A DNA stretch of 42,596 nt from an uncultured Halomicronema sp. (GTDB taxonomy: Bacteria; Cyanobacteriota; Cyanobacteriia; Phormidesmidales; Phormidesmidaceae), in the NCBI GenBank assembly GCA_937899725.1, contig CALCCA010000106.1, positions 1 to 42,596 on the forward strand. The letters are read 5' to 3'. The translations under genes and the position numbers were made by a program. This document shows, piece after piece, positions 25,398 through 34,224 of this stretch (its first letter is position 1; every line of letters begins with the position of its first letter). The notes under the pieces were generated by a model, which was given only the letters and a program-made list of their open reading frames with translations, had not been told where the DNA came from and did no database searches.

Positions 25398-26648
25398 TTA
25401 ATACTCGAGACCCTGCACAACAGCCTTATGGGTGAGCAGCGTGTCTAAGGTGATGCGACCGCCCTTGAGTCCCCGCTGAGCCGACATCCCTAAGGCGATT
25501 TCACTGACCTGAGTGCTGTTCCGCTGAAACCGAGGAGAAGCATTCACATACACCGAGGCGCTGCGCACCTGACTCGCAAACTGCACGCTTTCCGTATAGG
25601 AATGAGTCGCGATGCCATCAGCATGACCGTTGCTATAGCAGTTAATCAGCGCGATCGCGGTGACCAAATCAGGCACCCGCGCCACCATCACGGAGTGATC
25701 GAGTTGGGCCTCGTGCCAATGCTCCTCTGCTTCTGGGTTGGTGAAGGGCGACATAGATGGTGGCGGCACGATTTTTACCGTTAACTGCTGCGCTTTGAGC
25801 AGCTGGCTCAGCGCCTGAATGTCACTGTCAGACACCTTGTCATCGACCAAGATCTTTTCGATGCCGTTGACCGGCTCGGGATTGCCGCAATGACTGTCGA
25901 TCACCATACTGGCGACCCGCTCAGTGGGTACCGCGTGAGACCAGTACAAATAGCAGTTGGCGATCGCCGTCGATAGACTCGGCGAATTGGCTTCTCGCAT
26001 CACCTGCTCTACCAGACTGGTGCGTCCGTAGGGAATCAGCAAATCCAGTTCGGTCGTTTGCATTAACCACCGCCGCGCCGCTTCGCCCTCACTGGGCGAA
26101 ATAGCCAGGACGACTTGTGCGGGCAGGTCAGCCTGGGTCAGCGCTGACTGAAACACCTGAGCGATCGCCTGATTGGTTTGACTCGCCTCGTGCCCCCCCT
26201 TGAGCATGAGGCCATTCCCGGCGCGCAGACACAGGCCCGCCACCACGATCGCCAGTTCCGGAAACGCTTCATACACAAAGGCGACAATCCCCAACGGTTC
26301 GCCCAACAGGTAGGAATGAGTCGTCGGCGCGATCGCTAGCTGCGAATCATAGGTAAAGCTGGTCACCGCATCCAGATTGGCCAAGCGTTCCACAATGGTA
26401 ATGGCCGTGTTGAGGCGTTCGGGCGTCAGCTTTAACCATTCCACCACGGTCTCTGGCACCGCCATTTCGAGGCTGGCTTCTAGATCTAAGGTGTTGGCCT
26501 CTAAGATCGTATCGGTAGCTGCTCGCAGCGACTTCGCTAACCGATGGAGGGCCTGGGTCGTATGCTCAACTTTGGCTAACGCTTTGGCCGCTTGACGAAC
26601 TTGTTGGATCAACGCCGAAAGCTCGGCCAAAGACTGAACAGAAGTCAT
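25398..26648 (-). CDS. proA: ProA-like gamma-glutamyl phosphate reductase paralogue lacking the catalytic Cys
   Basis: Member of the glutamate-5-semialdehyde dehydrogenase (ProA) family within the aldehyde dehydrogenase superfamily, 416 aa, normal length. Conserved parts include LGEPLGIVAFVYEAFPELAI, AGLCLRAGNGLMLKGG and the C-terminal HADGIATHSY and SVYVNASPRFQ blocks. The segment that normally reads NAKTQRPxxCNxxE aligns without gaps to DSHCGNPEPVNGIE (251-264). The catalytic cysteine position is Val260, and the only nearby Cys is 254. The nucleotide-site block is also altered (LIPYGRTSL for LIPRGGxxL). It may be an inactive or repurposed paralogue; cyanobacteria often encode two ProA-like proteins. 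The small zinc-ribbon membrane protein gene lies 30 bp upstream on the same strand. Confidence 0.85.
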   Translation of the reverse strand: MTSVQSLAELSALIQQVRQAAKALAKVEHTTQALHRLAKSLRAATDTILEANTLDLEASLEMAVPETVVEWLKLTPERLNTAITIVERLANLDAVTSFTYDSQLAIAPTTHSYLLGEPLGIVAFVYEAFPELAIVVAGLCLRAGNGLMLKGGHEASQTNQAIAQVFQSALTQADLPAQVVLAISPSEGEAARRWLMQTTELDLLIPYGRTSLVEQVMREANSPSLSTAIANCYLYWSHAVPTERVASMVIDSHCGNPEPVNGIEKILVDDKVSDSDIQALSQLLKAQQLTVKIVPPPSMSPFTNPEAEEHWHEAQLDHSVMVARVPDLVTAIALINCYSNGHADGIATHSYTESVQFASQVRSASVYVNASPRFQRNSTQVSEIALGMSAQRGLKGGRITLDTLLTHKAVVQGLEY

Positions 26649-26678
26649 TGCATCATCCAGAAAACAAATACGGCAAGG

Positions 26679-27113
26679 CTAGCGCCGACAAGACAGCCAA
26701 AAGACGACTAAAAATAACAGCGCCACCGCCGCGACTGTTAACAGCCGCAAAAACATGCCCAGGCTGCTGGGCGGTTGCAAAATCGCCAACAACAGCACAA
26801 ACATGCCAACGCCAAACAACATGGTGGCCAAGGGTAGGTAGTGATTGCTCAAAACTGAATGATCGAGCCGCCACTGCTGCCCCGTCCAATACCAAACGCG
26901 CTTGTAAGGATAATGGGTCGAAAGCTGCTCTAACAGGTAGCCTTCTTCCTGCACGACAAAAATTTGCTGACAGCGGTTACACCCAAAAGCCTCCGTCAGC
27001 GCAATGGGAACTAAGGTGCCATTACGACGACAAGGGCAGGGATACTCTGCTTGTAAGTCCAGCTTTTGAGCTTTTCTAGAGCGCACCGATCGCCATCCTA
27101 GGGGACATCTCAA
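26679..27113 (-). CDS. Zinc-ribbon, two-span membrane protein, unknown function
   Basis: About 135-144 aa. The N-terminal half carries four cysteines in a ribbon-like order: CPC in EYPCPCRRNG, then CNRC in EAFGCNRCQQIFV. The C-terminal half has two transmembrane segments (YLPLATMLFGVGMFVLLLAI and LLTVAAVALLFLVVFWL). A central YPYKRVWYWTGQQWRLD block looks conserved. There is no ATG: the longest frame begins at TTG 27113, and GTG 27086 with AGGA upstream is a good alternative. It is followed by the proA-like gene after 30 bp and probably shares its transcript. I recall similar uncharacterised cyanobacterial proteins; function unknown. Confidence 0.75.
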   Translation of the reverse strand: MRCPLGWRSVRSRKAQKLDLQAEYPCPCRRNGTLVPIALTEAFGCNRCQQIFVVQEEGYLLEQLSTHYPYKRVWYWTGQQWRLDHSVLSNHYLPLATMLFGVGMFVLLLAILQPPSSLGMFLRLLTVAAVALLFLVVFWLSCRR

Positions 27114-27388
27114 GCCGCGAGGCCGACCTCTCTGAGGTTGCTCACACCATAACTAACCCAATTTGAGAAGGCAATATTATTATTACGCGACGGGACATCG
27201 ATGGGTGGGTAGCTTTCTGCAAGGTTTTATAGCATTAGGGTTTACCGCATTCAATGCTCCCGCTGCTGGATCTTTCAGTACATTCTTGGCATGACGTCTG
27301 CTGATGCGTTATCACCTCAGCCGGAACTGGAGCGATAGGAGCCTAGATGTAGCAGCAGGTTCGGGGATGGGGAGCGGTGATCGCCCGA

Positions 27389-29143
27389 CTAGCTAGCCTG
27401 GTGCAACAGCTGCCAACAGGGCACAAAATAATCAGCCAAGACATTGTCGATTTGCCAAAACTCAGCGTAGCTGTCGCCAGAACAGTAGCGGCTAATAAAG
27501 ACAATCATTAGGTCTTGAAACGGCATTGTCGCTTGCTCCGTAAACTGTGGGTCGGTGTAGAGCGTATTAATGACATTTTGTAACTGCAGCAAATTGAGCG
27601 CCGCTTCGGCAAACAGGCTTTCTTCTGCTTCGATGCTGGGCAGGCAGGTATTGCCATGCTCGGTCAAAAAAATGTGATGCAGCTGGGCGATCGCCCGCTT
27701 CAAGTTCAGCTCTAAGCGAGGCACCTGTGCCGCGGGCAGATCACGCCACGGCGAGTCGTCTAACAGCTCAATTTCTAATGGGGAGGGCGTCAGCGGGGAG
27801 AGATGAATTTCGAGCAGCGGCTGCAAAATCCGCAAAAACAAAAAGTCGAGGTCAGCCAAGCTCAGATCCAGGTTAGCCGGATAGTCGGTGAACGCCGACG
27901 AACTTGGCAGCTGATGAGCCGACTGCGGATTCGTCCACACAAATTTGAATTCAGCAATGTCAGCGACCAGTTCTCCCAACAGGTGCGTAAACAATAGCCC
28001 TAGCCGCTGCCGCACTTCCCCTCGAAAAAACTGCAAGGCCCGCTCGGCGTCAATCAGCACATCGGTTTCGACAAACCGAAAGAGCTGACGACAGGTCAGC
28101 GGTCCCTCAGGGGTATAGGCCGTTTCGTCGGCCCGCAGCGCTTCGTCGCAGTCGGCGAGCAGGGCATAGTCACTGGCAAATTGGCTAAATAATAGTTGCC
28201 AATAATGCCCCCAAATGTCATGAACCAAGAACATTTCGGCATCTTTGCGGGGCAATACGCCCACACTTTTAGACAGCCGCTGAATCACTTGCTCAGGCGT
28301 GACCAGTGACCGCTGGTGGGGACGGGCATTGAGGCGATCGCAGATTTGTTGCACCCATCCGCGATGAATGCCCAGCGGGTCGCAGGGGCCAAAAGTGGGA
28401 AATCGCTTAAATTTCTGAAACGTGAACTCCGAGAGGCTTTGATACAGGGCCTGGAGATTTTCCTGATGTTCTGGCGGGCTGAGCCGCTCCCAGGAGTGAG
28501 CATCTTCTAAGGGCGGGAAGTCGACACAGAAGTAGAGCTGGCTCGGGGTAAACACGATAGCCAGGCAATCAGGATTCACGAGAATGCCCCCAAACAATTC
28601 TTGAAACAGGGAGGCTAAAGGCTCTGTCGAGAGCGGCACCGCCTCGTTGGTGGATAGCCCTACTGACTGCAGCACCGCCTCGATTAATTCGCCCTGCCAG
28701 GCAATTTCAGCATCCACCTGCTCTAGCTGACAAACAATGTGATCCAGTGTGGGGGGCGGCAAGGCGAAGCGATCGCCGAGGGCTGCCACCCCAGCGGCAG
28801 TTGCCCAATCAGCCGGCACCGGGTCAGAGCGATACTGCGCTAGCGTGGGGGAATCGAAGGAGCCTCGCCAGCCACTGCCCCCAGCCGCAAAATAGCGACT
28901 CACCAATAGCGCCGCTTCGACAAACGCCTGCCGTATGGGCAGAGGAATTTGCGCCGGCAAACTGGGCTGCTGGTTGATGGGATGAACATAAGCCTGTAGC
29001 TCTTGCTGAATGGCACGCAGGCGATCGCGCCGCCGCTGCACCACCTCACTATCGGCAGCTTTGCTCTGTGTAGTCAAAAACCGGGATAGGGTCAGCGCCT
29101 CAGCCATTTGCGATCGCTGCAGCGCGGTCAAGTTAGGGGCCAT
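27389..29143 (-). CDS. Large conserved hypothetical protein with HDIWGHYWQ motif
   Basis: Soluble protein of about 584 aa when started at ATG 29143 (MAPNLTALQRSQ); the frame is open to 29233, but those 30 residues look unlike coding sequence. It is mostly helical and Leu-rich. The most striking segment is MFLVHDIWGHYWQLLFSQF (about 304-322), with a His-Asp...His arrangement that could bind metal, followed by Asp/Glu-rich LADCDEALRADE and later FVETDVLIDAERALQFFRGE. No known domain is recognised. No partner gene is close: the nearest same-strand gene is the SWIM protein, 500 bp upstream. Possibly a cyanobacterium-specific family; function unknown. Confidence 0.7.
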   Translation of the reverse strand: MAPNLTALQRSQMAEALTLSRFLTTQSKAADSEVVQRRRDRLRAIQQELQAYVHPINQQPSLPAQIPLPIRQAFVEAALLVSRYFAAGGSGWRGSFDSPTLAQYRSDPVPADWATAAGVAALGDRFALPPPTLDHIVCQLEQVDAEIAWQGELIEAVLQSVGLSTNEAVPLSTEPLASLFQELFGGILVNPDCLAIVFTPSQLYFCVDFPPLEDAHSWERLSPPEHQENLQALYQSLSEFTFQKFKRFPTFGPCDPLGIHRGWVQQICDRLNARPHQRSLVTPEQVIQRLSKSVGVLPRKDAEMFLVHDIWGHYWQLLFSQFASDYALLADCDEALRADETAYTPEGPLTCRQLFRFVETDVLIDAERALQFFRGEVRQRLGLLFTHLLGELVADIAEFKFVWTNPQSAHQLPSSSAFTDYPANLDLSLADLDFLFLRILQPLLEIHLSPLTPSPLEIELLDDSPWRDLPAAQVPRLELNLKRAIAQLHHIFLTEHGNTCLPSIEAEESLFAEAALNLLQLQNVINTLYTDPQFTEQATMPFQDLMIVFISRYCSGDSYAEFWQIDNVLADYFVPCWQLLHQAS

Positions 29144-29643
29144 ATAGCGGTAGAAAAAAGCAACATAACGAGAAGACTCACGGCAACAGACGTTGCTGAA
29201 CACCCCTTTTGATCCTAGCCTTTCAGCCCCCAATTCCGGGAGAGACCAGCAGTTCCAATTCCCTGAGAATTACACCCTCTCGGCACGCTTCACACAGGGG
29301 AAATATAGAGGGTGGGCTAGCAGGGAAAGTCCAACCAGAGAGGGAGACCGCCGCTGATCAAGCAGGCCAGCAACAGTTGGGGAGTTGTGCAGCAATCGGG
29401 CCTCGATTGCAGGGGTTGAACACTGTCAAACCCTGACCGACAATGCGTCTATTCTAAGCAGCTGAACTGAATTAAAGATTAAACAAGTCGCTGATTGAGC
29501 GGCGTCAAAATCAGCTAGATTGCATGTCAGGTAGGCAGTTGAGGGTTAAGCGGAGTCGTTCGCGTTAGCGTCTCCGCCAGGAGAAAATCCATCGGCAAGA
29601 GATTATGCCTGCCGACTTAGCCTGTGACTCAAGTGCGCCCCCC
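29144..29643. other. Intergenic region with a MITE-core-like fragment
   Basis: About 500 bp between the unknown 584-aa protein and the SWIM gene. It contains the partial repeat at 29550-29590. No RNA gene or believable coding frame is visible. Confidence 0.45.
29550..29590 (-). repeat. Partial copy of the MITE-like element core
   Basis: GCGGAGTCGTTCGC (29550-29563), then GCGTCTCC and GGAGAAA, matches the core of the 140-bp element in the orientation of 34469-34504, with a few inserted bases. Neither terminal repeat is present. It may be a decayed copy or an independent member of the same palindromic repeat family. Confidence 0.5.
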
Positions 29644-30492
29644 TTAAGAATCGTTGGGCGACAGCGCCTTCATCGCCGCTTGCTGCCCCACAGTTTGATA
29701 CAGATCACGCAGGTGGGCCATCACAATACGTGCATCGCTAACGGGTAGCGGAATGTTGTCGAGCATATCCAGCACGGTCGAACTGGAGGGCGTCACGACT
29801 ACCAAAGAAGACTCCAGAGGCTGATCGTATTGCCAAAAGGTGCTGATATCCACCGGCGCAGCGACGGGCTGGACGATCGCTGCTGGCACACTCGTTGAGG
29901 TAGCTGAGGCAGCTGCCGTCACCGTCGTGCCATCAACTGACTGCTGGCGCTTTTGCCGCAGTGAATCGAGAATCTGGGCGCGATCGCGTCCCCGCAGCTG
30001 AAACAGAATAAACGGATCTTCGCGAAAAAAGTCGCCCAGTTGATAGTACACAGCAGCGATATGCTTGCAGGGATTCTTCGGATCGGGGCAGTCGCATTTG
30101 GAATGCACCTCCGACAGCTGAAAGGGGAACAAACTCAACCCATTGGCGGTAAATACGGCCTCAATGTCATCGGGCATCTCGCCCGCCAAAAGCTGAGCCG
30201 AAAACAACGCATGTTCTGCCAGGCTATCGACCACATAGTTCCAGTCTTCATCGGTGAAGGCATCCAGCCAGATTGAGAGCTTGTAAGGTTCTTCTGCAGT
30301 GCCCTGCACCAAGGCAATCACCTTCGCTCCTTTGTATTCAATGTTAAGAATATTGCCTTCACGGGCATAGCGACGCCCCCTTTCGAGCCGTTTCTTAAAG
30401 CGATAGTTGTTGAGCAAATCAACCCAACGCTGCACCCACCACGCTTCTTCTTCGAGCTCAAAATTGGGAGCGGCTTGAAAGCTGTTAACCAT
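29644..30492 (-). CDS. SWIM zinc-finger protein
   Basis: Protein of 282 aa with a SWIM-type CxCx(n)CxH zinc finger: Cys133, Cys135, Cys142 and His144 in KCDCPDPKNPCKHIAAVYY. The N-terminal 130 aa are typical of bacterial SWIM proteins that accompany SNF2-family helicases (WWVQRWVDLLNNYRFKKRLERGRRYAREGNI). The C-terminal 100 aa are Ser/Val/Ala-rich and probably disordered before a last helical segment. In many bacteria the gene sits beside an SNF2 helicase, but none is present here within 12 kb. AGGAT about 9 nt upstream supports ATG 30492. Likely nucleic-acid or protein binding; detailed role unknown. Confidence 0.92.
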   Translation of the reverse strand: MVNSFQAAPNFELEEEAWWVQRWVDLLNNYRFKKRLERGRRYAREGNILNIEYKGAKVIALVQGTAEEPYKLSIWLDAFTDEDWNYVVDSLAEHALFSAQLLAGEMPDDIEAVFTANGLSLFPFQLSEVHSKCDCPDPKNPCKHIAAVYYQLGDFFREDPFILFQLRGRDRAQILDSLRQKRQQSVDGTTVTAAASATSTSVPAAIVQPVAAPVDISTFWQYDQPLESSLVVVTPSSSTVLDMLDNIPLPVSDARIVMAHLRDLYQTVGQQAAMKALSPNDS

Positions 30493-30725
30493 ATCGCAAA
30501 TATCCTACCGATCACTTCATCTTACAGGGATCACTCATGTGTAAATGCCAAGACCATTGGCTAGCGGTCGAGAGATAGCGTCAGCATGGCAGTTCGCTTC
30601 AGGCAAATGACACGAATCTGACTTAAAGAACCCGGCTCTTAACAAAACCAAGAGGAGCCCCACCCTGATTTCCCAGGAAAACTCAGAAATAACAGAGCCG
30701 TTTCACAAGTATCCCTGATCTCCTT

Positions 30726-31721
30726 CTACAGGCTGACTTGGCTCAGGTGGCTGCGCGGATCGCGAGTCCGTTGATTTTTGATCTGTTCATATAGCTGACG
30801 TTCTTGATCAGACAGAGACTTGGGAGGCGTGATCACTACTCGCACCAACTGATCACCTCGAGCCCCTTTAGGGCTGGGCCAGCCTTTGCCCCGCAGCCGC
30901 AGCGACTGCCCCGACTTGACGCCGGCCGGCAGGTTCATAGTGACGCTGCCATCGGGGGTCGGCACCTGAATTGGGCCACCGAGGACGGCCTCATCTGGCG
31001 CGATCGGCACTTCGCACACCAGCTTATCCCCGTCGAACTGAAAAATGTGGTGAGGCAATAGGCTGACAATCAGGTAGATATCACCTCGTTGCTTTGAGTA
31101 GGGATTCAACTGTCCTTTACCCCGCAGGCGCACCTTGGTTCCTTGCTTTGCCCCGGCTGGAATGCGTACTTCGACCTCATTTTCGCCAATTTTCAGGCGC
31201 TTTGAGGTACCTCGAAAGGCTTCACTAAGACTCAGCGAGATTTTTGCCTCTTGGTCAAAGGTCTTCTGTGACGGCCCGCCCACATTCGGATCGGTGCCAA
31301 AGCCTCCCCTAGGTGCCGTACGATAAGACGTGTAGCCCCCCGGTGCAGCGCCCCCAGTGCCCCCAAAACCGCTGTTGCCAAAGCGGCCTAGCAGCTCGTT
31401 GATGAACTCATCAAAACTGCCATAATTGCTAAAGTCAAAATTGCCATCGCCGGGAGCTCCGCCACCGTAGGCTGTACCTCGGCTAGCCTGCTGCCAATAG
31501 CGACCAAATTGATCATATTTTTGGCGTTTGTCGTTATCCGACAACACCTCGTAGGCTTCACTAATTTCTTTGAATTTGGCTTCAGCAGCACTGTTATTGG
31601 GGTTAACGTCAGGATGATACTTCCGAGCTAATTTACGAAACGCTCGTTTGATCTCATCAGCGCTGGCCGATTTGCTGACTCCCAGCGTTGAATAATAGTC
31701 TTTGAAGTCTGTCGCTGCCAT
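30726..31721 (-). CDS. Type II DnaJ/CbpA-like co-chaperone
   Basis: Co-chaperone of DnaK, 331 aa. The J domain (about 5-70) has the invariant HPD at 36-38 ([10 protein letters not shown]), then a Gly/Tyr-rich linker with several GGAPG-type runs. The C-terminal substrate-binding domains begin [20 protein letters not shown] and continue with [25 protein letters not shown]. There is no CxxCxGxG zinc-finger module, so this is a class B (CbpA/DnaJ2-like) protein, not DnaJ itself. AAGGGA about 8 nt upstream supports ATG 31721. No dnaK or grpE is in the window. Confidence 0.95.
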   Translation of the reverse strand: MAATDFKDYYSTLGVSKSASADEIKRAFRKLARKYHPDVNPNNSAAEAKFKEISEAYEVLSDNDKRQKYDQFGRYWQQASRGTAYGGGAPGDGNFDFSNYGSFDEFINELLGRFGNSGFGGTGGAAPGGYTSYRTAPRGGFGTDPNVGGPSQKTFDQEAKISLSLSEAFRGTSKRLKIGENEVEVRIPAGAKQGTKVRLRGKGQLNPYSKQRGDIYLIVSLLPHHIFQFDGDKLVCEVPIAPDEAVLGGPIQVPTPDGSVTMNLPAGVKSGQSLRLRGKGWPSPKGARGDQLVRVVITPPKSLSDQERQLYEQIKNQRTRDPRSHLSQVSL

Positions 31722-31979
31722 TCACACATCCCTTCCCACAAATTTCGCCGCTCTAACGCTGTTTGAGTCAATAATCGCATCTGACGCTAACGCGCTCTCC
31801 CTATACACCCAAAGCCTCAGGGTTGGTCTGCTCTGTCTGCTCACAGTCGGGTGAATCGCAGCGGTTTTAGAGCAATCGCTAGCAGTTCCTTATTTATAAG
31901 CTACCAAAGGGCATACGAGATAGAAGTTCGGTTTTCACCGTAGCGATCGCGGTCAGCGACTAAAGAGCAATCACACCAT

Positions 31980-32351
31980 TCAAGGTAAGAAGCGATCGAG
32001 CGCTGCCTTCAGCTCATCAATCTCAGCTTCAATATTGCCTTGTTCTGAAGCTCGCGTGATGCACTCACTCAAATGCTCATCCAAAATAATCCGTGCGACC
32101 CGATCTAACGCTCCCCGCACAGCGGCAATCTGCACCAAAACATCGGGACAGGGGCGACTGTCTTGCAGCATCGTTTTGATACCGCGAATATGGCCTTCGA
32201 TACGAGCAAATCGATTAAGAATCCGCTGTAGGGATTCCGAGTCATGCACATGGGCATGTTCAGTACCTGAGCCATGCCCATGGGCGTCAACGTTGCCATC
32301 GGGGCGGGCAAAACCTTCATTATCTGGTTGTCTAGGCTGGGCGATCGCCAT
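31980..32351 (-). CDS. CsoR/RcnR-family metal-sensing repressor, InrS-like
   Basis: DUF156-family transcriptional regulator of 123 aa. The three-helix core (LQRILNRFARIEGHIRGIKTML to the C-terminus) is clear. Candidate metal ligands are Cys68, His93 and Cys97. Their spacing (25 and 29) and that of His36 before Cys68 (32) equal those I recall for the nickel sensor InrS of Synechocystis (His21, Cys53, His78, Cys82). The His-rich N-terminal segment (HGHGSGTEHAHVH) adds metal capacity. It likely derepresses a metal exporter when Ni(II) or Co(II) binds, but no exporter is adjacent. Gene order suggests co-transcription with the thioredoxin lipoprotein upstream (52 bp gap). TTAGGGATTT precedes the start. 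Confidence 0.88.
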   Translation of the reverse strand: MAIAQPRQPDNEGFARPDGNVDAHGHGSGTEHAHVHDSESLQRILNRFARIEGHIRGIKTMLQDSRPCPDVLVQIAAVRGALDRVARIILDEHLSECITRASEQGNIEAEIDELKAALDRFLP

Positions 32352-32403
32352 ACAAAATCCCTAAAAGTTAAGCGAGACGGACGGGGAAAACGGCACTGTG
32401 TGA

Positions 32404-32820
32404 CTACTGGGGCGCGGCGAAATCAGACAACTCAGCGAGTTCCTTCAGAGAATGGGGACCCAGATAAAACTCACCGTTGATTTCCCAAGTGGGATACCCT
32501 TGAATGCCCTTCTCCTGACAAAGCTGTGGTTGAGGATTCTTACCGCCCGGATCGCACTCAACATAGGGCATCGCCGCTACTGAGCGGCCAAACAGGGCTT
32601 TTTGGTCTGCACAGTGGGGGCACCAATAGGCCCCGTACATGACCGCATTTTGAGCCGTGAGGTGATTCGCTAGCTGCTCTGCATAGGTTGAACCGGTTGC
32701 CCCCGTCAGGCTCGCGACTGAGCTGCAACTCGTCAGCATCAGCCCTAAGCCAATCGCGCAACTGGCGACAGCCCATCGGGTGAAGTGGCGTATCCCAAAG
32801 AGCTGGCGAACTGATGTCAT
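32404..32820 (-). CDS. Thioredoxin-fold lipoprotein with CPHC active site (VKOR-partner type)
   Basis: Protein of 138 aa. Residues 1-32 are a lipoprotein signal: a basic start, the hydrophobic stretch VASCAIGLGLMLTSC and a lipobox-like MLTSC with Cys32. The mature part has WCPHC (67-70), then VECDPGGKNPQPQLC and GYPTWEINGEFYLG, which match the C-terminal thioredoxin-like domain usually fused to vitamin K epoxide reductase (VKOR) homologues. It lacks the VKOR membrane part, so it is a free-standing periplasmic or thylakoid-lumen thiol-disulfide protein. ATG 32820 has TTAGGGA about 8 nt upstream; a TTG at 32853 is less likely. It precedes the InrS-like gene on the same strand. Confidence 0.85.
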   Translation of the reverse strand: MTSVRQLFGIRHFTRWAVASCAIGLGLMLTSCSSVASLTGATGSTYAEQLANHLTAQNAVMYGAYWCPHCADQKALFGRSVAAMPYVECDPGGKNPQPQLCQEKGIQGYPTWEINGEFYLGPHSLKELAELSDFAAPQ

Positions 32821-33051
32821 TAAATCCCTAAGTAAATGTTGCGACCGTGACAATTTATCTTAGCCAGCCCATCGGCTACTGACTTGCGCGATCTTTGGGC
32901 CGATTCGGGAATCTCTGCCTGAGAGCCAGGATTTCCTCACCTACCTTAGCTCGTTAACATAGAACACGATAGTTCTCATAGTAGCTTTCGAAAATATCCT
33001 TGGCTGACTGGCTAAGTATTTTCTCTCAATTCACCCCTTGCGGAGACTGTA

Positions 33052-34224
33052 ATGACGGTAATGGCTCGGCTGCGCTCTTGGCAAAATTCTCTTTGGCGGC
33101 TCGTGGCTGCCGCTCTGTGTGCCCTCTTATTGATGGTGCTAGACCCACCTTTAGCCCAAGCGCAAACGTTACCGGAGCTGGCCAACCCGACACCTGGTCA
33201 AAGAAGCTTTGTGGCCGTGGCCGTTGAGCAAGTCGGTGCCGCTGTTGTTCGCATTGATACCGAAAAAACCATTGTCAGAGATGCTCCCGATTTATTTTTC
33301 GACGACCCCTTCTTTCGCGGGTTTTCCGGCCCGAATGGTTTTCCCAACTATCCTCAAGAACAGCTCTTGCGAGGTCAGGGGTCAGGCTTTATCGTCTCTA
33401 CCGAAGGGGATATTCTCACCAACTCCCATGTGGTGGATGGGGCCGATCGCGTCACGGTAACGCTCAAAGATGGTCGCCGCTTTGAAGGCATTGTCGAAGG
33501 TCAAGACAGTGTGACTGATCTGGCCGTAGTGAAGATTGAGGCTGATGATGAAGCGCTGCCAGTCTCTCGCTTGGGCAACTCGGATGAGGTGATTGTCGGT
33601 GATTGGGCGATCGCGGTGGGCAATCCCCTCGGTCTCGATAACACCGTCACGCTGGGCATCGTCAGTACCCTCAAGCGATCTAGTGCGTCAGTGGGCATTC
33701 CCGATAAGCGGCTTGACTTTATTCAAACCGATGCCGCCATCAACCCTGGCAACTCGGGGGGGCCGTTACTTAATCAAGAGGGTGAAGTGATTGGCATCAA
33801 CACGGCCATTCGTGCCGATGCGATGGGTATTGGGTTCGCCATCCCCATTAACAAGGCAAAGGAAATTAAAGATCAGCTGGTGCGCGGTGAAAGCATCGCT
33901 CATCCCTATTTGGGTGTCCAAATTGCCACGCTAACCCCAGATATTGCACGCCGCAATAACGAAGACCCCAACGCTGGTGTTCTCTTGCCAGAAATTGATG
34001 GCGTCCTGGTGATTCGGGTGATCTCGAACACGCCGGCAGCCGAAGCGGGGTTACGTCGCGGCGATGTGGTGTTAGAAATCGACGGTCAACCGGTGGTTTC
34101 TGCAGACACCTTACAGCGCCAGGTTGAAAATAGCGCGATCGGGCAAACGCTGCAGCTCAAAGTCAAACGAGGCGAACAAACTGAGCAGCTAGCTATTACA
34201 ACGGCTGAGCTGCAAGATAGCTAA
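33052..34224 (+). CDS. HtrA/DegP/HhoA-family serine protease
   Basis: Periplasmic or lumenal protein-quality-control protease of 390 aa. It has an N-terminal signal or anchor (about 14-37, [17 protein letters not shown], with an AQA site). The trypsin-like catalytic triad is complete: His126 in TNSHVV, Asp156 in TDLAVV and Ser235 in GNSGGP, with the [14 protein letters not shown] block. One C-terminal PDZ domain (about 280-385, [17 protein letters not shown]). This is the cyanobacterial HhoA/HhoB/HtrA layout; which paralogue cannot be decided by eye. A GGAG ribosome site (33042-33045) precedes ATG 33052. Confidence 0.96.
   Translation: MTVMARLRSWQNSLWRLVAAALCALLLMVLDPPLAQAQTLPELANPTPGQRSFVAVAVEQVGAAVVRIDTEKTIVRDAPDLFFDDPFFRGFSGPNGFPNYPQEQLLRGQGSGFIVSTEGDILTNSHVVDGADRVTVTLKDGRRFEGIVEGQDSVTDLAVVKIEADDEALPVSRLGNSDEVIVGDWAIAVGNPLGLDNTVTLGIVSTLKRSSASVGIPDKRLDFIQTDAAINPGNSGGPLLNQEGEVIGINTAIRADAMGIGFAIPINKAKEIKDQLVRGESIAHPYLGVQIATLTPDIARRNNEDPNAGVLLPEIDGVLVIRVISNTPAAEAGLRRGDVVLEIDGQPVVSADTLQRQVENSAIGQTLQLKVKRGEQTEQLAITTAELQDS

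Noticed and set aside
26648-27079. 143-codon plus-strand frame opposite the zinc-ribbon membrane gene
   Set aside because: The minus strand shows CPC/CNRC and two clean transmembrane spans, so the plus-strand frame is its shadow.
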